From RXIX01 sp003989075 (GTDB lineage: Bacteria > Pseudomonadota > Gammaproteobacteria > Competibacterales > Competibacteraceae): a stretch of 49,492 nt of DNA. The notes under the pieces were generated by a model. That model did no database searches. It saw nothing but the letters and a program-made list of their open reading frames with translations, and was not told where the DNA came from. Location: positions 1-49,492 of the forward strand of contig JAKOYN010000002.1 in NCBI GenBank assembly GCA_029780415.1, given 5' to 3'. Made by a program: the position numbers and the translations under genes. Position 1 is the first letter of the stretch, and each line of letters begins with the position of its first letter. Positions 16,752 through 26,100 of this stretch are shown here, one piece after another.

Positions 16752-17515
16752 ACCCGCTCCAGCGCACCCTCATTGAGAAAGCCGGCAACGACAATGGCTT
16801 CGAGCATGTTATGGCCTCGGATGTCAGCGGTGTCACCTTGGCCTCGGCGCGTCATGCCAATCGCGCATTGGTTGGCTTGGCAAGTGGCGTTTATCACGTG
16901 CGCTTCCAGACGGCTTCCCACGCCTTGCTGCCGGAATTGCAACGCAGCTTTCCTGCAACGCTGGAGGCTGATACGTTTCGGATCGCCACCGAAGCCGATC
17001 TGGCAGCCTTGCTGCGCCGGGCGGCCAGTCTTTCCCGTGCATTGCCCCGCCAGGCCGCCAACGATTATCAACAGGCAGTGGCCGCAGAACTGGCTGAACT
17101 CCCCGCAGGCATTGCCGGTACCGAGATCGAACGCAGGGTTCGCCAGCGCATCGGGCAAAACAAATTTCGTGACGCCATGCTGGACTACTGGGGCGGCGCG
17201 TGCGCAGTGACGGGCGTTGCCATTCCCGAAGTGCTGCGCGCCAGCCACGCCAAGCCCTGGGCGGAATGTGCAACGGATGCCGAACGGCTGGATGTATTCA
17301 ACGGTTTTCTGCTCAGCGCCAATCTGGATGCGCTGTTCGACCGTTTCCTGATCAGCTTTGATGAACAGGGCGTACTGATCATTGCACCAACCCTGGCGGG
17401 GCTGGATTTACTGCCCCTTGGCATTGCACCGGGCATGAAACTGCGTTGGATCAATACACTGCACCAACCGTATCTGGCACAGCACCGCGCCCGATTGCCG
17501 CAACCATCGGCTTGA
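16748..17515 (+). CDS. HNH endonuclease
   Basis: A protein of 255 residues if it starts at the TTG at 16748, which overlaps the ligase fragment's stop (TTGA); a start at 16709 would extend it by 13 residues. The C-terminal HNH_2-type signature is clear: ACAVTG (151-156), ASHAKPW with H167, N185, and SANLDALFDRF (190-200) followed by a beta hairpin. The ~120-residue N-terminal part has no domain I can name and may recognise DNA. Such enzymes often act as stand-alone modification-dependent or type IV-like nucleases. As the last gene of the operon it could be the DNA-cleaving effector. It converges on ychF with only 22 bases between the stops. Confidence 0.85.
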   Translation: MNPLQRTLIEKAGNDNGFEHVMASDVSGVTLASARHANRALVGLASGVYHVRFQTASHALLPELQRSFPATLEADTFRIATEADLAALLRRAASLSRALPRQAANDYQQAVAAELAELPAGIAGTEIERRVRQRIGQNKFRDAMLDYWGGACAVTGVAIPEVLRASHAKPWAECATDAERLDVFNGFLLSANLDALFDRFLISFDEQGVLIIAPTLAGLDLLPLGIAPGMKLRWINTLHQPYLAQHRARLPQPSA

Positions 17516-17537
17516 CCTCGTGCGCGTCTGTTCCAAA

Positions 17538-18629
17538 TCAGACGTTGAAGCGAAAGTGCATCACGTCGCCTTCGTTGACGATATAGTCCTTGCCTTCCAG
17601 CCGCCACTTGCCGGCCTCGCGCGCGCCAGCCTCACCCGCACAGGCGATGTAATCGGCGTAGGCAATCACCTCGGCGCGAATGAAACCGCGCTCGAAATCG
17701 CTGTGAATCACACCGGCGGCCTGGGGCGCAGTCGATCCGGCACGCACCGTCCAGGCCCGCACTTCCTTCGGCCCGGCAGTGAAATAGGTTTGCAGACCCA
17801 GCAGCTTGTAGGCGGCATGAATCACCCGGTCCAGACCCGGCTCGGCCAGTCCATAGTCGGCCAGAAACTCGGCCTTATCCGCATCGTCCAGCTCCGCCAG
17901 CTCCGCCTCGATCGCCGCGCACACCGGCACCACCTCAGCGCCTTCCTGCTGCGCCAGCGCCCGCACCGGCTCCAGAAACGGATTGTTCTCGAACCCATCC
18001 TCGGCAACATTCGCGATATACAGCACCGGCTTACCGGTCAGCAGAAACAGCTCGCGCAAATAGTCGCGTTCCTCAGCCGCCAGCGCCAGGGTGCGCAGCG
18101 GCGCACCGGTATCCAGATGCGCCTGCACCCGCTCCAGCACCGCCTTGCGCTCCAGCGCCTCGCGCCCACCAGCCTTGGCCGCCTTTTCCGCCCGCTGCAG
18201 CGCCTTTTCCACCGTGGCCAGATCGGCCAGCGCCAGCTCGGTGCTGATGGTCTCAATATCGGCCAGCGGATTCACCTTGCCGGCGACATGCACCACATCA
18301 TCGTTCTCGAAACAGCGCACCACATGCGCGATGGCGTCGGTCTCGCGAATATGCGCCAGAAACTGGTTGCCCAATCCCTCGCCCTTGGATGCACCCGCCA
18401 CCAGACCGGCGATATCGACGAACTCCACCGTGGTCGGGATGATCTTCTGCGGCTTCACAATCGCCGCCAGCGCCGTCATGCGCGGATCGGGCACCGCCAC
18501 CACGCCGACGTTGGGATCGATGGTGCAAAAGGGGTAATTCTCGGCCTGGATGCCGGCCTTGGTCAGGGCGTTGAACAGGGTGGACTTGCCGACATTAGGC
18601 AAGCCGACGATGCCGCATTGGATACCCAT
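17538..18629 (-). CDS. ychF: Redox-regulated ATPase YchF (Obg-family)
   Basis: A full-length 363-residue Obg-family P-loop protein. G1 GLPNVGKST is at 9-17, DIAGLV is present, and the NVAED element stands in for the usual NKxD, consistent with the family's preference for ATP. The C-terminal TGS-like domain is present (AWTVRAGSTAPQAAG and the final EGDVMHFRFNV). YchF associates with ribosomes and affects stress responses. The start is ATG, 2 bases after the pth stop; the pth-ychF order is widely conserved in gammaproteobacteria. Confidence 0.97.
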   Translation of the reverse strand: MGIQCGIVGLPNVGKSTLFNALTKAGIQAENYPFCTIDPNVGVVAVPDPRMTALAAIVKPQKIIPTTVEFVDIAGLVAGASKGEGLGNQFLAHIRETDAIAHVVRCFENDDVVHVAGKVNPLADIETISTELALADLATVEKALQRAEKAAKAGGREALERKAVLERVQAHLDTGAPLRTLALAAEERDYLRELFLLTGKPVLYIANVAEDGFENNPFLEPVRALAQQEGAEVVPVCAAIEAELAELDDADKAEFLADYGLAEPGLDRVIHAAYKLLGLQTYFTAGPKEVRAWTVRAGSTAPQAAGVIHSDFERGFIRAEVIAYADYIACAGEAGAREAGKWRLEGKDYIVNEGDVMHFRFNV

Positions 18630-18631
18630 GG

Positions 18632-19279
18632 CTATGGCGGTACTCGGTTCGCAGAAGGGGCCGCCTTGGCGGCGGGGGAAGGCTCGGAACGCCGGCTGTG
18701 CAGGCTGCGCACGGCCTGATCCCAGTGCCCGGCCAGCAGCAACGGCAACTCGCGCAGCGCGGCGGTTATGGCCTGCTCGATCAGCGTCTGCTCAGTAGCG
18801 GGCGCTCGGCGCAGCACATAGTTCACCACCTCGCGGCTATCGCCAGGATGGCCGATGCCCAGGCGCAGGCGGGCAAAGCTGTTATCGCCCAGATGGGCAA
18901 TCAGATCGCGCAGGCCGTTATGGCCACCATGGCCGCCGCCACGCTTCAGGCGCACCGTGCCCGGCGCCAGATCCAGATCATCGTGAATCACCAGGATCTC
19001 AGCCGGCGCGATGCGGTGAAAACGGGCCAGCGCCGCCACCGCCTGACCGCTGCGGTTCATGAAGGTCAGCGGTTTGAGCAGCCACGCATCCTGCCCACCC
19101 GTGCTGAGCCGGCACAGCTCGCCATGAAAGCGCGACTCGGTACGAAACGCGCCACCGTGCTGACGGGCCAGCGCATCGACCAGCCAGAATCCGGCGTTAT
19201 GACGGGTGTCGGCATACTCGGGGCCGGGATTGCCCAGCCCCACCAGCAGCCGCAACGGCGGTAATGCGGATTCCGGCAC
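18632..19279 (-). CDS. pth: Peptidyl-tRNA hydrolase
   Basis: A 215-residue enzyme that releases peptides from stalled peptidyl-tRNA. Family motifs are present: LVGLGNPGPEY with the catalytic HNAGF histidine, KPLTFMNRSG, and VIHDDLDL followed by GGGHGGHNGL. The C-terminal ~20 residues are an Ala/Pro-rich tail not needed for the fold. It sits between rplY (27 bases upstream) and ychF (2 bases downstream), most likely in one transcript. Confidence 0.97.
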   Translation of the reverse strand: MPESALPPLRLLVGLGNPGPEYADTRHNAGFWLVDALARQHGGAFRTESRFHGELCRLSTGGQDAWLLKPLTFMNRSGQAVAALARFHRIAPAEILVIHDDLDLAPGTVRLKRGGGHGGHNGLRDLIAHLGDNSFARLRLGIGHPGDSREVVNYVLRRAPATEQTLIEQAITAALRELPLLLAGHWDQAVRSLHSRRSEPSPAAKAAPSANRVPP

Positions 19280-19306
19280 GACGATCGATCCGGCGGCAGA
19301 CGCGCT

Positions 19307-19936
19307 TTAGCTTGCCTTCGGTGCCTCGGCGGGCGCTTCCTCGCCACTGCCGGCATGGTGAATGCTGACCACGATCGCGTCGTGCTCGGAGCCAGGTTCG
19401 ATATGGGCGGCCAGGGCCACGCCCGCCGGCAGGACCAGCTGCGACAGGTGAATCGCCTCGCCCATGCCCAGATCGGTCAGGTCAACCTCGATGAACTCCG
19501 GCAGATCGCCCGGCAGACACTCGATCTCGACATCGATCAGCGCATGGCTGGCCGCACCGCCCTGCTGCTTGACACCGCGCGAGTTGCTCTCGTTGGTGAA
19601 GTGCAGCGGCACATGCACGCGCAGCTTGCGATCGGCGCTGACGCGCAGACAGTCGAGATGCATGATGACCGGCTTGAACGGATGGCGCTGCATATCACGC
19701 AGCACAGCACTCTCGGTGCGCCCGGCAATCTTCAGGGTCAGCACATGCGAGTAGAACGCCTCGCCGGCCTTGTTCATCAGATTGAACAGTTCCAGGTGAT
19801 CAACCAGCAGCGGCTGCGGTTCCTGCTGGCCGCCATACAGAATGGCCGGCACCTTGGCCGCACGGCGCAGGCGGCGGCTCGCACCTTTGCCCAGATCGCC
19901 ACGCGGTTCGGCATTCAGTTCAAACGTCATACTCAT
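19307..19936 (-). CDS. rplY: Ribosomal protein bL25 with CTC domain
   Basis: A 209-residue general stress/5S rRNA-binding protein. The N-terminal L25 domain has RGDLGKGASRRLRR and VPAILYG, and the CTC-type C-terminal domain runs to about residue 185. A Glu/Ala-rich tail ends the protein. I chose the ATG at 19936 (MSMTFELNAE) because a GGAG site lies about 10 bases upstream; the open frame extends to 19993 without support. The gene lies between prs and pth, the usual order. Confidence 0.96.
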   Translation of the reverse strand: MSMTFELNAEPRGDLGKGASRRLRRAAKVPAILYGGQQEPQPLLVDHLELFNLMNKAGEAFYSHVLTLKIAGRTESAVLRDMQRHPFKPVIMHLDCLRVSADRKLRVHVPLHFTNESNSRGVKQQGGAASHALIDVEIECLPGDLPEFIEVDLTDLGMGEAIHLSQLVLPAGVALAAHIEPGSEHDAIVVSIHHAGSGEEAPAEAPKAS

Positions 19937-20044
19937 CAGCTTCAACTCCAGGATGCAAAAATAAAAACACGATGCGCCCGCGACCAGGCGCACCGCTCAG
20001 GGTTTACCCCAGGCGCCCGGCGTGGCCGGCGCGCGGCGGGCATT

Positions 20045-20980
20045 CTACAAAAACAGCGAGCTTACTGACTCTTCCAGATGAATGCGGCGCATGGTCTCGG
20101 CCAGCAGACCGGCGACGCTCACCTGGCGGATGTTCGGGCAGGCGACCGCAGCCGGCGACAGCGGAATGGTGTTGGTCACCACCAGCTCATCGAGTGCTGA
20201 ACCGCGCAGATTATCGACTGCCGGGCCGGACAGCACTGCATGGGTGCAGTAGGCGCGCACCGAGGCAGCGCCGCGATCCTTCAGGGCCTGGGCGGCCAGG
20301 CACAGGGTACCGGCGGTATCGACCATGTCATCGACGACGATGCAGTGCTGGTCCTGAACATCGCCGATTACGTGCATCACCTTGGCCTGATTGGGTGCCG
20401 GGCGGCGCTTGTCGATGATGGCCAGTTCGGCATCATCGAGCCGCTTGGCCAGGGCACGGGCGCGGACCACGCCACCGACGTCGGGCGATACCACCATCAG
20501 GTCACCGAGGTTCTGGGCGCGGATGTCGCTGAGCACGATCGGCGTGGCGTAGATGTTATCGACCGGGATATCGAAGAAGCCCTGAATCTGGTCGGCGTGC
20601 AGGTCAACGGTCAGCACCCGGTCAACGCCAACGCTGGTGATCATGTTGGCGACCACCTTGGCGGAAATCGGCACCCGCGCTGAGCGCGGCCGGCGATCCT
20701 GGCGCGAATAGCCAAAGTAGGGGACCACTGCCGTAACCCGCACTGCTGAAGAGCGGCGCAGAGCGTCGGCCATCACCAGCAGTTCCATGATGTTGTCGTT
20801 GGTCGGCGCACAGGTCGGCTGGACAATGAAGACGTCACGACCGCGCACGTTTTCCATCAGCTCGACCATCACTTCGCCATCACTGAACCGGCCAACGACG
20901 ACCTGGCCGAGTGGGAGCTGGAGGTGGTGCGCGATATCGCGGGCCAGTTGCGGATGGGCATTGCCCGCGAACACCATCAT
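20045..20980 (-). CDS. prs: Ribose-phosphate pyrophosphokinase
   Basis: Makes PRPP from ribose 5-phosphate and ATP for purine, pyrimidine, histidine and NAD synthesis. The ~311-residue protein carries FAGNAHPQLA at the N-terminus, GRFSDGE, the catalytic flexible-loop region YFGYSRQDR, DLHADQIQGFF and the PRPP-binding loop VVDDMVDTAGT. The start is MMVFAGNA at 20980, with GAAGG just upstream; the second ATG at 20977 is also possible. The longer open frame runs into tRNA-Gln and is not credible. Confidence 0.96.
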   Translation of the reverse strand: MMVFAGNAHPQLARDIAHHLQLPLGQVVVGRFSDGEVMVELMENVRGRDVFIVQPTCAPTNDNIMELLVMADALRRSSAVRVTAVVPYFGYSRQDRRPRSARVPISAKVVANMITSVGVDRVLTVDLHADQIQGFFDIPVDNIYATPIVLSDIRAQNLGDLMVVSPDVGGVVRARALAKRLDDAELAIIDKRRPAPNQAKVMHVIGDVQDQHCIVVDDMVDTAGTLCLAAQALKDRGAASVRAYCTHAVLSGPAVDNLRGSALDELVVTNTIPLSPAAVACPNIRQVSVAGLLAETMRRIHLEESVSSLFL

Positions 20981-21030
20981 GCGACCTTCGTACACGAGCA
21001 CGTCCCCGCTGTCGGTTGGCTCTGGGAAAG

Positions 21031-21105
21031 TGGCTGGGCCGCCAGGATTCGAACCTGGGAATGCCGGAATCAAAATCCGGTGCCTTACCTCTTGGCGACG
21101 GCCCA
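21031..21105 (-). tRNA. tRNA-Gln (TTG)
   Basis: A 75-base cloverleaf on the minus strand. The 5' TGGGCCG pairs with CGGCCCA, the anticodon loop is TTTTGAT (TTG), the T-arm is GGTTCGAATCC and CCA is encoded at 21031-21033. The unpaired-type first base U and the overall body match bacterial tRNA-Gln. It sits between ispE and prs, 7 bases from the ispE stop, so it is probably processed from the operon transcript. Confidence 0.97.
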
Positions 21106-21112
21106 AGAAAAA

Positions 21113-21976
21113 TCAGGTGCGCACTTGCGCAAGCTGCGTGTGCAGCGGTGAACGATTGCAGCCGCGAGCGATAAACCCCTGCCAGCCGCTGGGCAGGCAG
21201 TCCCGCACGAGTGCGGCGGCGTGCCGATCGGCGAAGGCTGCGAATACGCATGCGCCAGTACCGGTCAGTCGTGCTGGAGCATGCTGTTCCAGCCAGGCCG
21301 CAGCGGCGGCGACTTCGGCATGACGGCGGTAGACTACCGCTTCACAGACGTTGCCACCAGCGCCCCTTAAGAAGTCGGCTATTGTGATGAGCGGCGCGTT
21401 TCTTGTCAATTCCGGGTCATTGAACACCGCGCCGGTGGCCACATGGCAGGCGGGAACCAGCACCAGGAACCAGGGTTCATCCAGGTCCACCGGGGTCAGT
21501 TGTTCGCCGACGCCTTCCGCCCAGGCGGCATGGCCATGGACAAAGACCGGCACATCGGCGCCCAGGCGCAGACCCAATTTGGCCAATTGCGTCAGGCTCA
21601 GGCCGGTCTGCCAGTAGTGATTGAGCGCCAGCAGCACAGTAGCGGCGTCGGAACTGCCGCCGCCAAGGCCGCCGCCCATGGGAATGTGCTTGGCGATGCG
21701 AATGCTTGCGCCCTGATGGGTTCCGCTGGCCTGTTGCAGCAGGCGCGCGGCGCGCACGATCAGATCGGCTTCGGCGGGTACGCCCGTGACCTCGCCATCG
21801 CGCACAATGGCGCCGTCGGCACGCGGTTCAAACCATAGCCAGTCGCCGCGATCGAGGAACTGGAACACGGTCTGCAGCAGGTGATAGCCGTCGGCGCGGC
21901 GCCCGACGATATGCAGCATGCGGTTGAGCTTGGCGGGTGCCGGCCAGGCTGCGGCATCCGGAGCTATAGCGTCCAT
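21113..21976 (-). CDS. ispE: 4-diphosphocytidyl-2-C-methyl-D-erythritol kinase
   Basis: A GHMP-family kinase of the MEP isoprenoid pathway, 287 residues. It shows PAPAKLNRMLHIVGRRADGYH at the N-terminus with the substrate-binding lysine, and the ATP-binding glycine-rich loop PMGGGLGGGSSDAA at about 97-110. LTGTGACVFAAF near the C-terminus is GHMP motif 3. Its start overlaps the 3' end of lolB by 13 bases, the standard arrangement. Position 18 is Asn followed by Arg in place of the usual Leu/Phe run, an unimportant variation. Confidence 0.97.
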   Translation of the reverse strand: MDAIAPDAAAWPAPAKLNRMLHIVGRRADGYHLLQTVFQFLDRGDWLWFEPRADGAIVRDGEVTGVPAEADLIVRAARLLQQASGTHQGASIRIAKHIPMGGGLGGGSSDAATVLLALNHYWQTGLSLTQLAKLGLRLGADVPVFVHGHAAWAEGVGEQLTPVDLDEPWFLVLVPACHVATGAVFNDPELTRNAPLITIADFLRGAGGNVCEAVVYRRHAEVAAAAAWLEQHAPARLTGTGACVFAAFADRHAAALVRDCLPSGWQGFIARGCNRSPLHTQLAQVRT

Positions 21977-22569
21977 TGTTCGATCACCAGCTTGATGCTC
22001 AGGTCCTGACGGCGGGCGATGATGCGTTCGGGCAGGTCGAGGTTGAGCTGGCTGGTGGGGGCATAGGCCGGGTATTCGATGATCCAGCCGTCCTGTTCCA
22101 GACGGCTCAGGTGGCCGTTGACATCGGTGTGCAGGGTGGGCCTGGAATCGGGTTGCGGCAGGCCGCGAATCCAGTAGCGCAGACCATTGACCGGCAGGCG
22201 CACACCGAGAGCCTGTTCAATCAGGGTATCGGCGTCGGGCGCGGTCCAGTTCTGGCCATCCTGGGTTTGAATGCGCACCTCCGCGCCGCTGCTTTCGATC
22301 AGCACGCGCCCCTGGCCAAGAGGACCACTCAGGTCGATGCGGTAATCGGGGCCCTGTTGCGCCCATTGAAAGCTGGCGTGCCAGCCGTCGTTGCCGTTGA
22401 TGACACCGATGCGGCCTTCACTGCGCCATTCGGTCAGCTGCACCAGGCGGGTCTGGCGGACGCTCCAGGCACTGTCATGGTCCGGGGTCGTGGTCGGTGG
22501 CGTCGCACAGGCGGTGAGCAGGGTGAGGAGAAGGATGATCTTTGGCCAATTGGATTCAAAAGGCATCAT
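21964..22569 (-). CDS. lolB: Outer-membrane lipoprotein LolB
   Basis: A 201-residue lipoprotein that receives lipoproteins from LolA and inserts them into the outer membrane. The signal peptide ends in the lipobox LLTAC, giving a lipidated Cys at residue 21. The body has the LolB core pattern (WRSEGRIGV, WQ-like tryptophans, LPVNGLRYWIRGLP). It overlaps ispE at its end, and its ATG overlaps the stop of the upstream coiled-coil gene. That is unusual because lolB normally follows the TPR gene directly. Confidence 0.95.
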   Translation of the reverse strand: MMPFESNWPKIILLLTLLTACATPPTTTPDHDSAWSVRQTRLVQLTEWRSEGRIGVINGNDGWHASFQWAQQGPDYRIDLSGPLGQGRVLIESSGAEVRIQTQDGQNWTAPDADTLIEQALGVRLPVNGLRYWIRGLPQPDSRPTLHTDVNGHLSRLEQDGWIIEYPAYAPTSQLNLDLPERIIARRQDLSIKLVIEQWTL

Positions 22570-23132
22570 AGCCGCACCACTGACAAGGTTCCAAAAGCAA
22601 TCGCCCAGCCAATAAAAGCGGTGAGTAATGCCCAGCGAAATTGTCGGGCAAATTTATCCCGGAATTGTTGGGCTTGATCTTCAGAATCCTGTAGTTTTTT
22701 TCTTACCTGCTTGATTGATTCCTCAAGCATGGCCTGAATTTTTTTTTGCGCTACCAAATCGTCCAGCACAGCCTGTTGGATCTCAAGATGCTGGTACAAG
22801 TGGGTGAGCGAACGGTCCGTTCGCTGCTGCCATTCGTTATGAATCTGCTGATGCTGCTTGAGAGCGATTTCCCAACGGTTCTGCTGTTGATTCAGCTGTT
22901 CTTCAAGTTGTACTAATCGAGCTTCGGCCTGCGTGCGGGCGGACGCGAATTGTTCTGCATAATGTTCAGGTAACCGGGCAGCTTCATCTATGAGATGCTT
23001 GAGATGTTCATAACACGGCTGCATGTCCTGGAAGGTCGTTTGAATATCCGTTAACACCTGCAGCGCGGTAATGGCATCCTGGAGTTGGGTTTCCAATCGG
23101 GCGACTTCTTTCTCGAACGATTCCAAATTCAT
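22566..23132 (-). CDS. Coiled-coil protein with C-terminal membrane segment
   Basis: A 188-residue protein of unknown function. Residues 1-160 are almost entirely heptad-rich helix (ESFEKEVARLETQLQDA, EARLVQLEEQLNQQQNRWE). A basic stretch (RDKFARQFR) then precedes one hydrophobic segment at about 168-186. This predicts an elongated coiled coil anchored in the inner membrane by its tail. It lies between the RecQ-like gene (16 bases upstream) and lolB (overlapping by 4), so it is co-transcribed with both. I suspect a functional pair with the RecQ-like protein because the two are inserted together into an otherwise conserved operon. Confidence 0.72.
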   Translation of the reverse strand: MNLESFEKEVARLETQLQDAITALQVLTDIQTTFQDMQPCYEHLKHLIDEAARLPEHYAEQFASARTQAEARLVQLEEQLNQQQNRWEIALKQHQQIHNEWQQRTDRSLTHLYQHLEIQQAVLDDLVAQKKIQAMLEESIKQVRKKLQDSEDQAQQFRDKFARQFRWALLTAFIGWAIAFGTLSVVRL

Positions 23133-23148
23133 CGGGAGGATCGCTTCT

Positions 23149-26100
23149 TCACGGAAGGGAGGGCGCGGGATGCTGGCAGGACATCCCAGTCGGCGGGATT
23201 TGCCACTTGGTGGCCAAGGTCTTCAACTGCTGAAGTGGATCGCTCAGGCGGCGCAGGGTACGCACCTTGGCGATGCCGTATAGGGCGCGATAAGCGGGGG
23301 AATCGCGGCCCAGCAAAGGTTCACATGTCTGTATCCAGCGCAGGAGTGCGCCTGGATCGGTCGTGCAGAGGTTAAGATCGTTCAGCCAGCGCACGGCTTC
23401 TTCGGCGTCGATCTCCGCGCCAGCACGATAGAACAGCACCAGCAAGGTATCCAGTGTGAGGCCCTGCTGGCGACCTTCCTTGAAACCGGTGCGGAAGTAG
23501 CTAAAAGCCTGGCGTTGCCGGGCAGGGATTTGCCATGACAGAGCGCCAGCCAGATACAGCGCCGGCAGCGAGGTGGGGTCACCTTCCAAATGCCGGGTAG
23601 CCCGGGCCAGCATTCCCTTACTAACATCACGATCCAGAACCTGGCGAATAAAATCGTGCAGCGCGGCTGGTTCTTCCGGTTCCGCCGCCCGAAGCAGGTC
23701 GTTCAGCCGCCGGACCAGTTCATCCAGATCGACGTTGCCGCCCGGATCGGTGGCCCGTTCCTGTTTGAAGTCCAAATCCGGCACGCAGACATCACAGAAT
23801 CCACAACGGTAATCATCCGGTACCACATCTTTATTGAAAAGGTTGAGCAGCGTGACTCGCCGACAGATATTCTCGGCGGCGCGCACATAGTCCAGTTCAT
23901 TGCGCAGCATTTGCAGGCGCATGGTGCGAACCCGCGAATAAACCCGCCGCAGCAGGGTACCAATCGCTTTCTTAAGCAGAGCGATTTCCGGGCGGGTATG
24001 TTCCGCCGGCCAAGGCGGAATGCCACATTGCGTCGCCAGTTCGGCTAAGGTCTGCATCGGCGCGGTGATGTCATCAACATCACGACGTCGACCACGCTCC
24101 AGAAAACGTTCGACGTGAACGAGCAGGGCTTGAGGTTGCCAGTGAACCTCGAATTCCACCTCGAACTGCCAACTTTTCAAGCCAGAGTATTGAAGGGTGT
24201 AACTCCGCACGATCCCAAGCTGCTGGAGGCGGTACAGCGCCAATTGATAGACGGTCTGCTTACGGTCGGCGTCAGAGGCATCGTTGGCGCCATCGCTACC
24301 GTGCTTGCTGGGGATGTAATCATCATAACTGGCCAAGGGCTTGCCAGCTTTGAGCCGCCGATAGACAGCATAAGCCGTTTCGCAGTCCGCCTCGACGCCG
24401 GGATAGCTGTCCTGGATAAAACGCGCCTGGTGACTGAAATCGCAAAGCACTTTCAGGCTGTAGGGGTGGGGGCACTTACGGAATTTAAAACTGTCGGGGT
24501 CGGTCATGCAGCGCGGCATCTCACCCTGATCAATCGTGTCGCGGATACAAGCCTCGGTCGGTGGAATATAGAGCAAAGCGACGTGAGCGCGCTGATTAGC
24601 ACGTCCAGCGCGCCCAGCTTCCTGGTAATAGCCTTCCAGGCCACTGGCAAAGGCATGATGGACTACAAAAGATACATTGCGCTTGTTAATGCCCATGCCG
24701 AAGCCTTTTGTGGCGACCAGCAACGGAAATCGATCCTGTTGAAAATCTTCATGATGCTGTTGCAGAGTAGTGTCCCAATCGGCGACACGCTGGGGTTGGG
24801 CGAAAACTTCAGAACAGTCCCGGCATTTATGCGCATCACGCCCAAAACTGGCCTGCGCGGCTTCCTGGGGGGTGGCTTTCCAATAGTCATGCGAGCCGCA
24901 CTGTGGACACACTTTGGGCACTCGGCTGGCATGGCTGCGAATCTGGTCTTTTGAGAAGCCCAGTGTCCTGCGCAATTCGGCAGCAATCTGGGCCGTACCT
25001 TCGGCAAAGGTGGTTCTGCCATGTGGGTCAGCGTAAATGGCGAACACAATGCCCGCTTTCCGGTAACGGTCGTCGTTTGCTTCCCGGCAAGCGAACCCAT
25101 ACGGCTGGCCGAGGGCGCGTGGCAGGTCGTCGGTTAGCAAGTGCGCCAGGGCCTTGCTCTTGGCGCCGGCTTCGGCAGGAACAGGGTGGACCGAAAGACT
25201 GATGTTGCGGCGATCGCTGCTGGCAGTCTGGAGCAAGTCATCGGGCGCAAGCTGCAAGGTGTCTAGCATATCCGCCCTGACCAACGGAGATGCCGTAGCC
25301 GTCAGGGCCAGCAGGGGCACCCGGCGCCGGGCGCTCTCTTCCAGGAGACGCCGTAACCGGGGAATTTGCAGGTAGGCGGGGCGGAAGTCATGACCCCATT
25401 CCGACACGCAGTGAGCTTCGTCGATCACCAGTGCGCCGAGCGGCGTGTCGGCCAGCGATGCGCGCAATTCGTCGTTGAACGTTTTGATTTGCAGCCGTTC
25501 GGGGGCGATGTAGAACAGCCGGTAGCGCTGATTGTGGAATAAATCATCCAACCGCCGTTGACGCTGTCCGGCGCCATCAGTGCTGAGGATGGAATCCACG
25601 CAAGTCCAACCCAGTCGGTGTAGCGCACCAACCTGATCCTGAATGAGCGCCTTGAGTGGGCTGATCACCAGCGATACGTGGAGACTGAGCAGAGCGTAGA
25701 GCTGAAATACCAGCGATTTGCCAAAGCCGGTCGGCAGGATGCCAATAGCATCCTGTCCGCGCAGTGAGCGCTTTAAGAGGTCGATCTGCTGATCTTTTAA
25801 TTCGGGCACCTGAAAGTAGCGCCGGGCGAAGTAATCAAGGATGGGGCGCGCCAGCTTGATCGGCATGGGCAACTGGGTGGGTAGGCGTTGCCAACGGGCA
25901 GCGACACGTTGTCCCCAACCGGACAAATCATCGAAGGTACGGGATGCAGACGTATCGACGCATGTGGAGACGGTCACCCTCAGTGCGTCTTCTGGAAAAT
26001 CGACGGGAAGCACGTCCGCGATGTTCAGGTGAACCGCAGTGTGCGGGGCATCGAGCCGCTCGTGGGGTTCGCGGTCGGATTGCAGGACCTGATGTAACAG

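Noticed and set aside
17520..18719. Long plus-strand frame opposite ychF
   Set aside because: It is the antisense shadow of a clearly conserved gene in GC-rich DNA; the protein is rich in His, Arg and Gln with no motifs.
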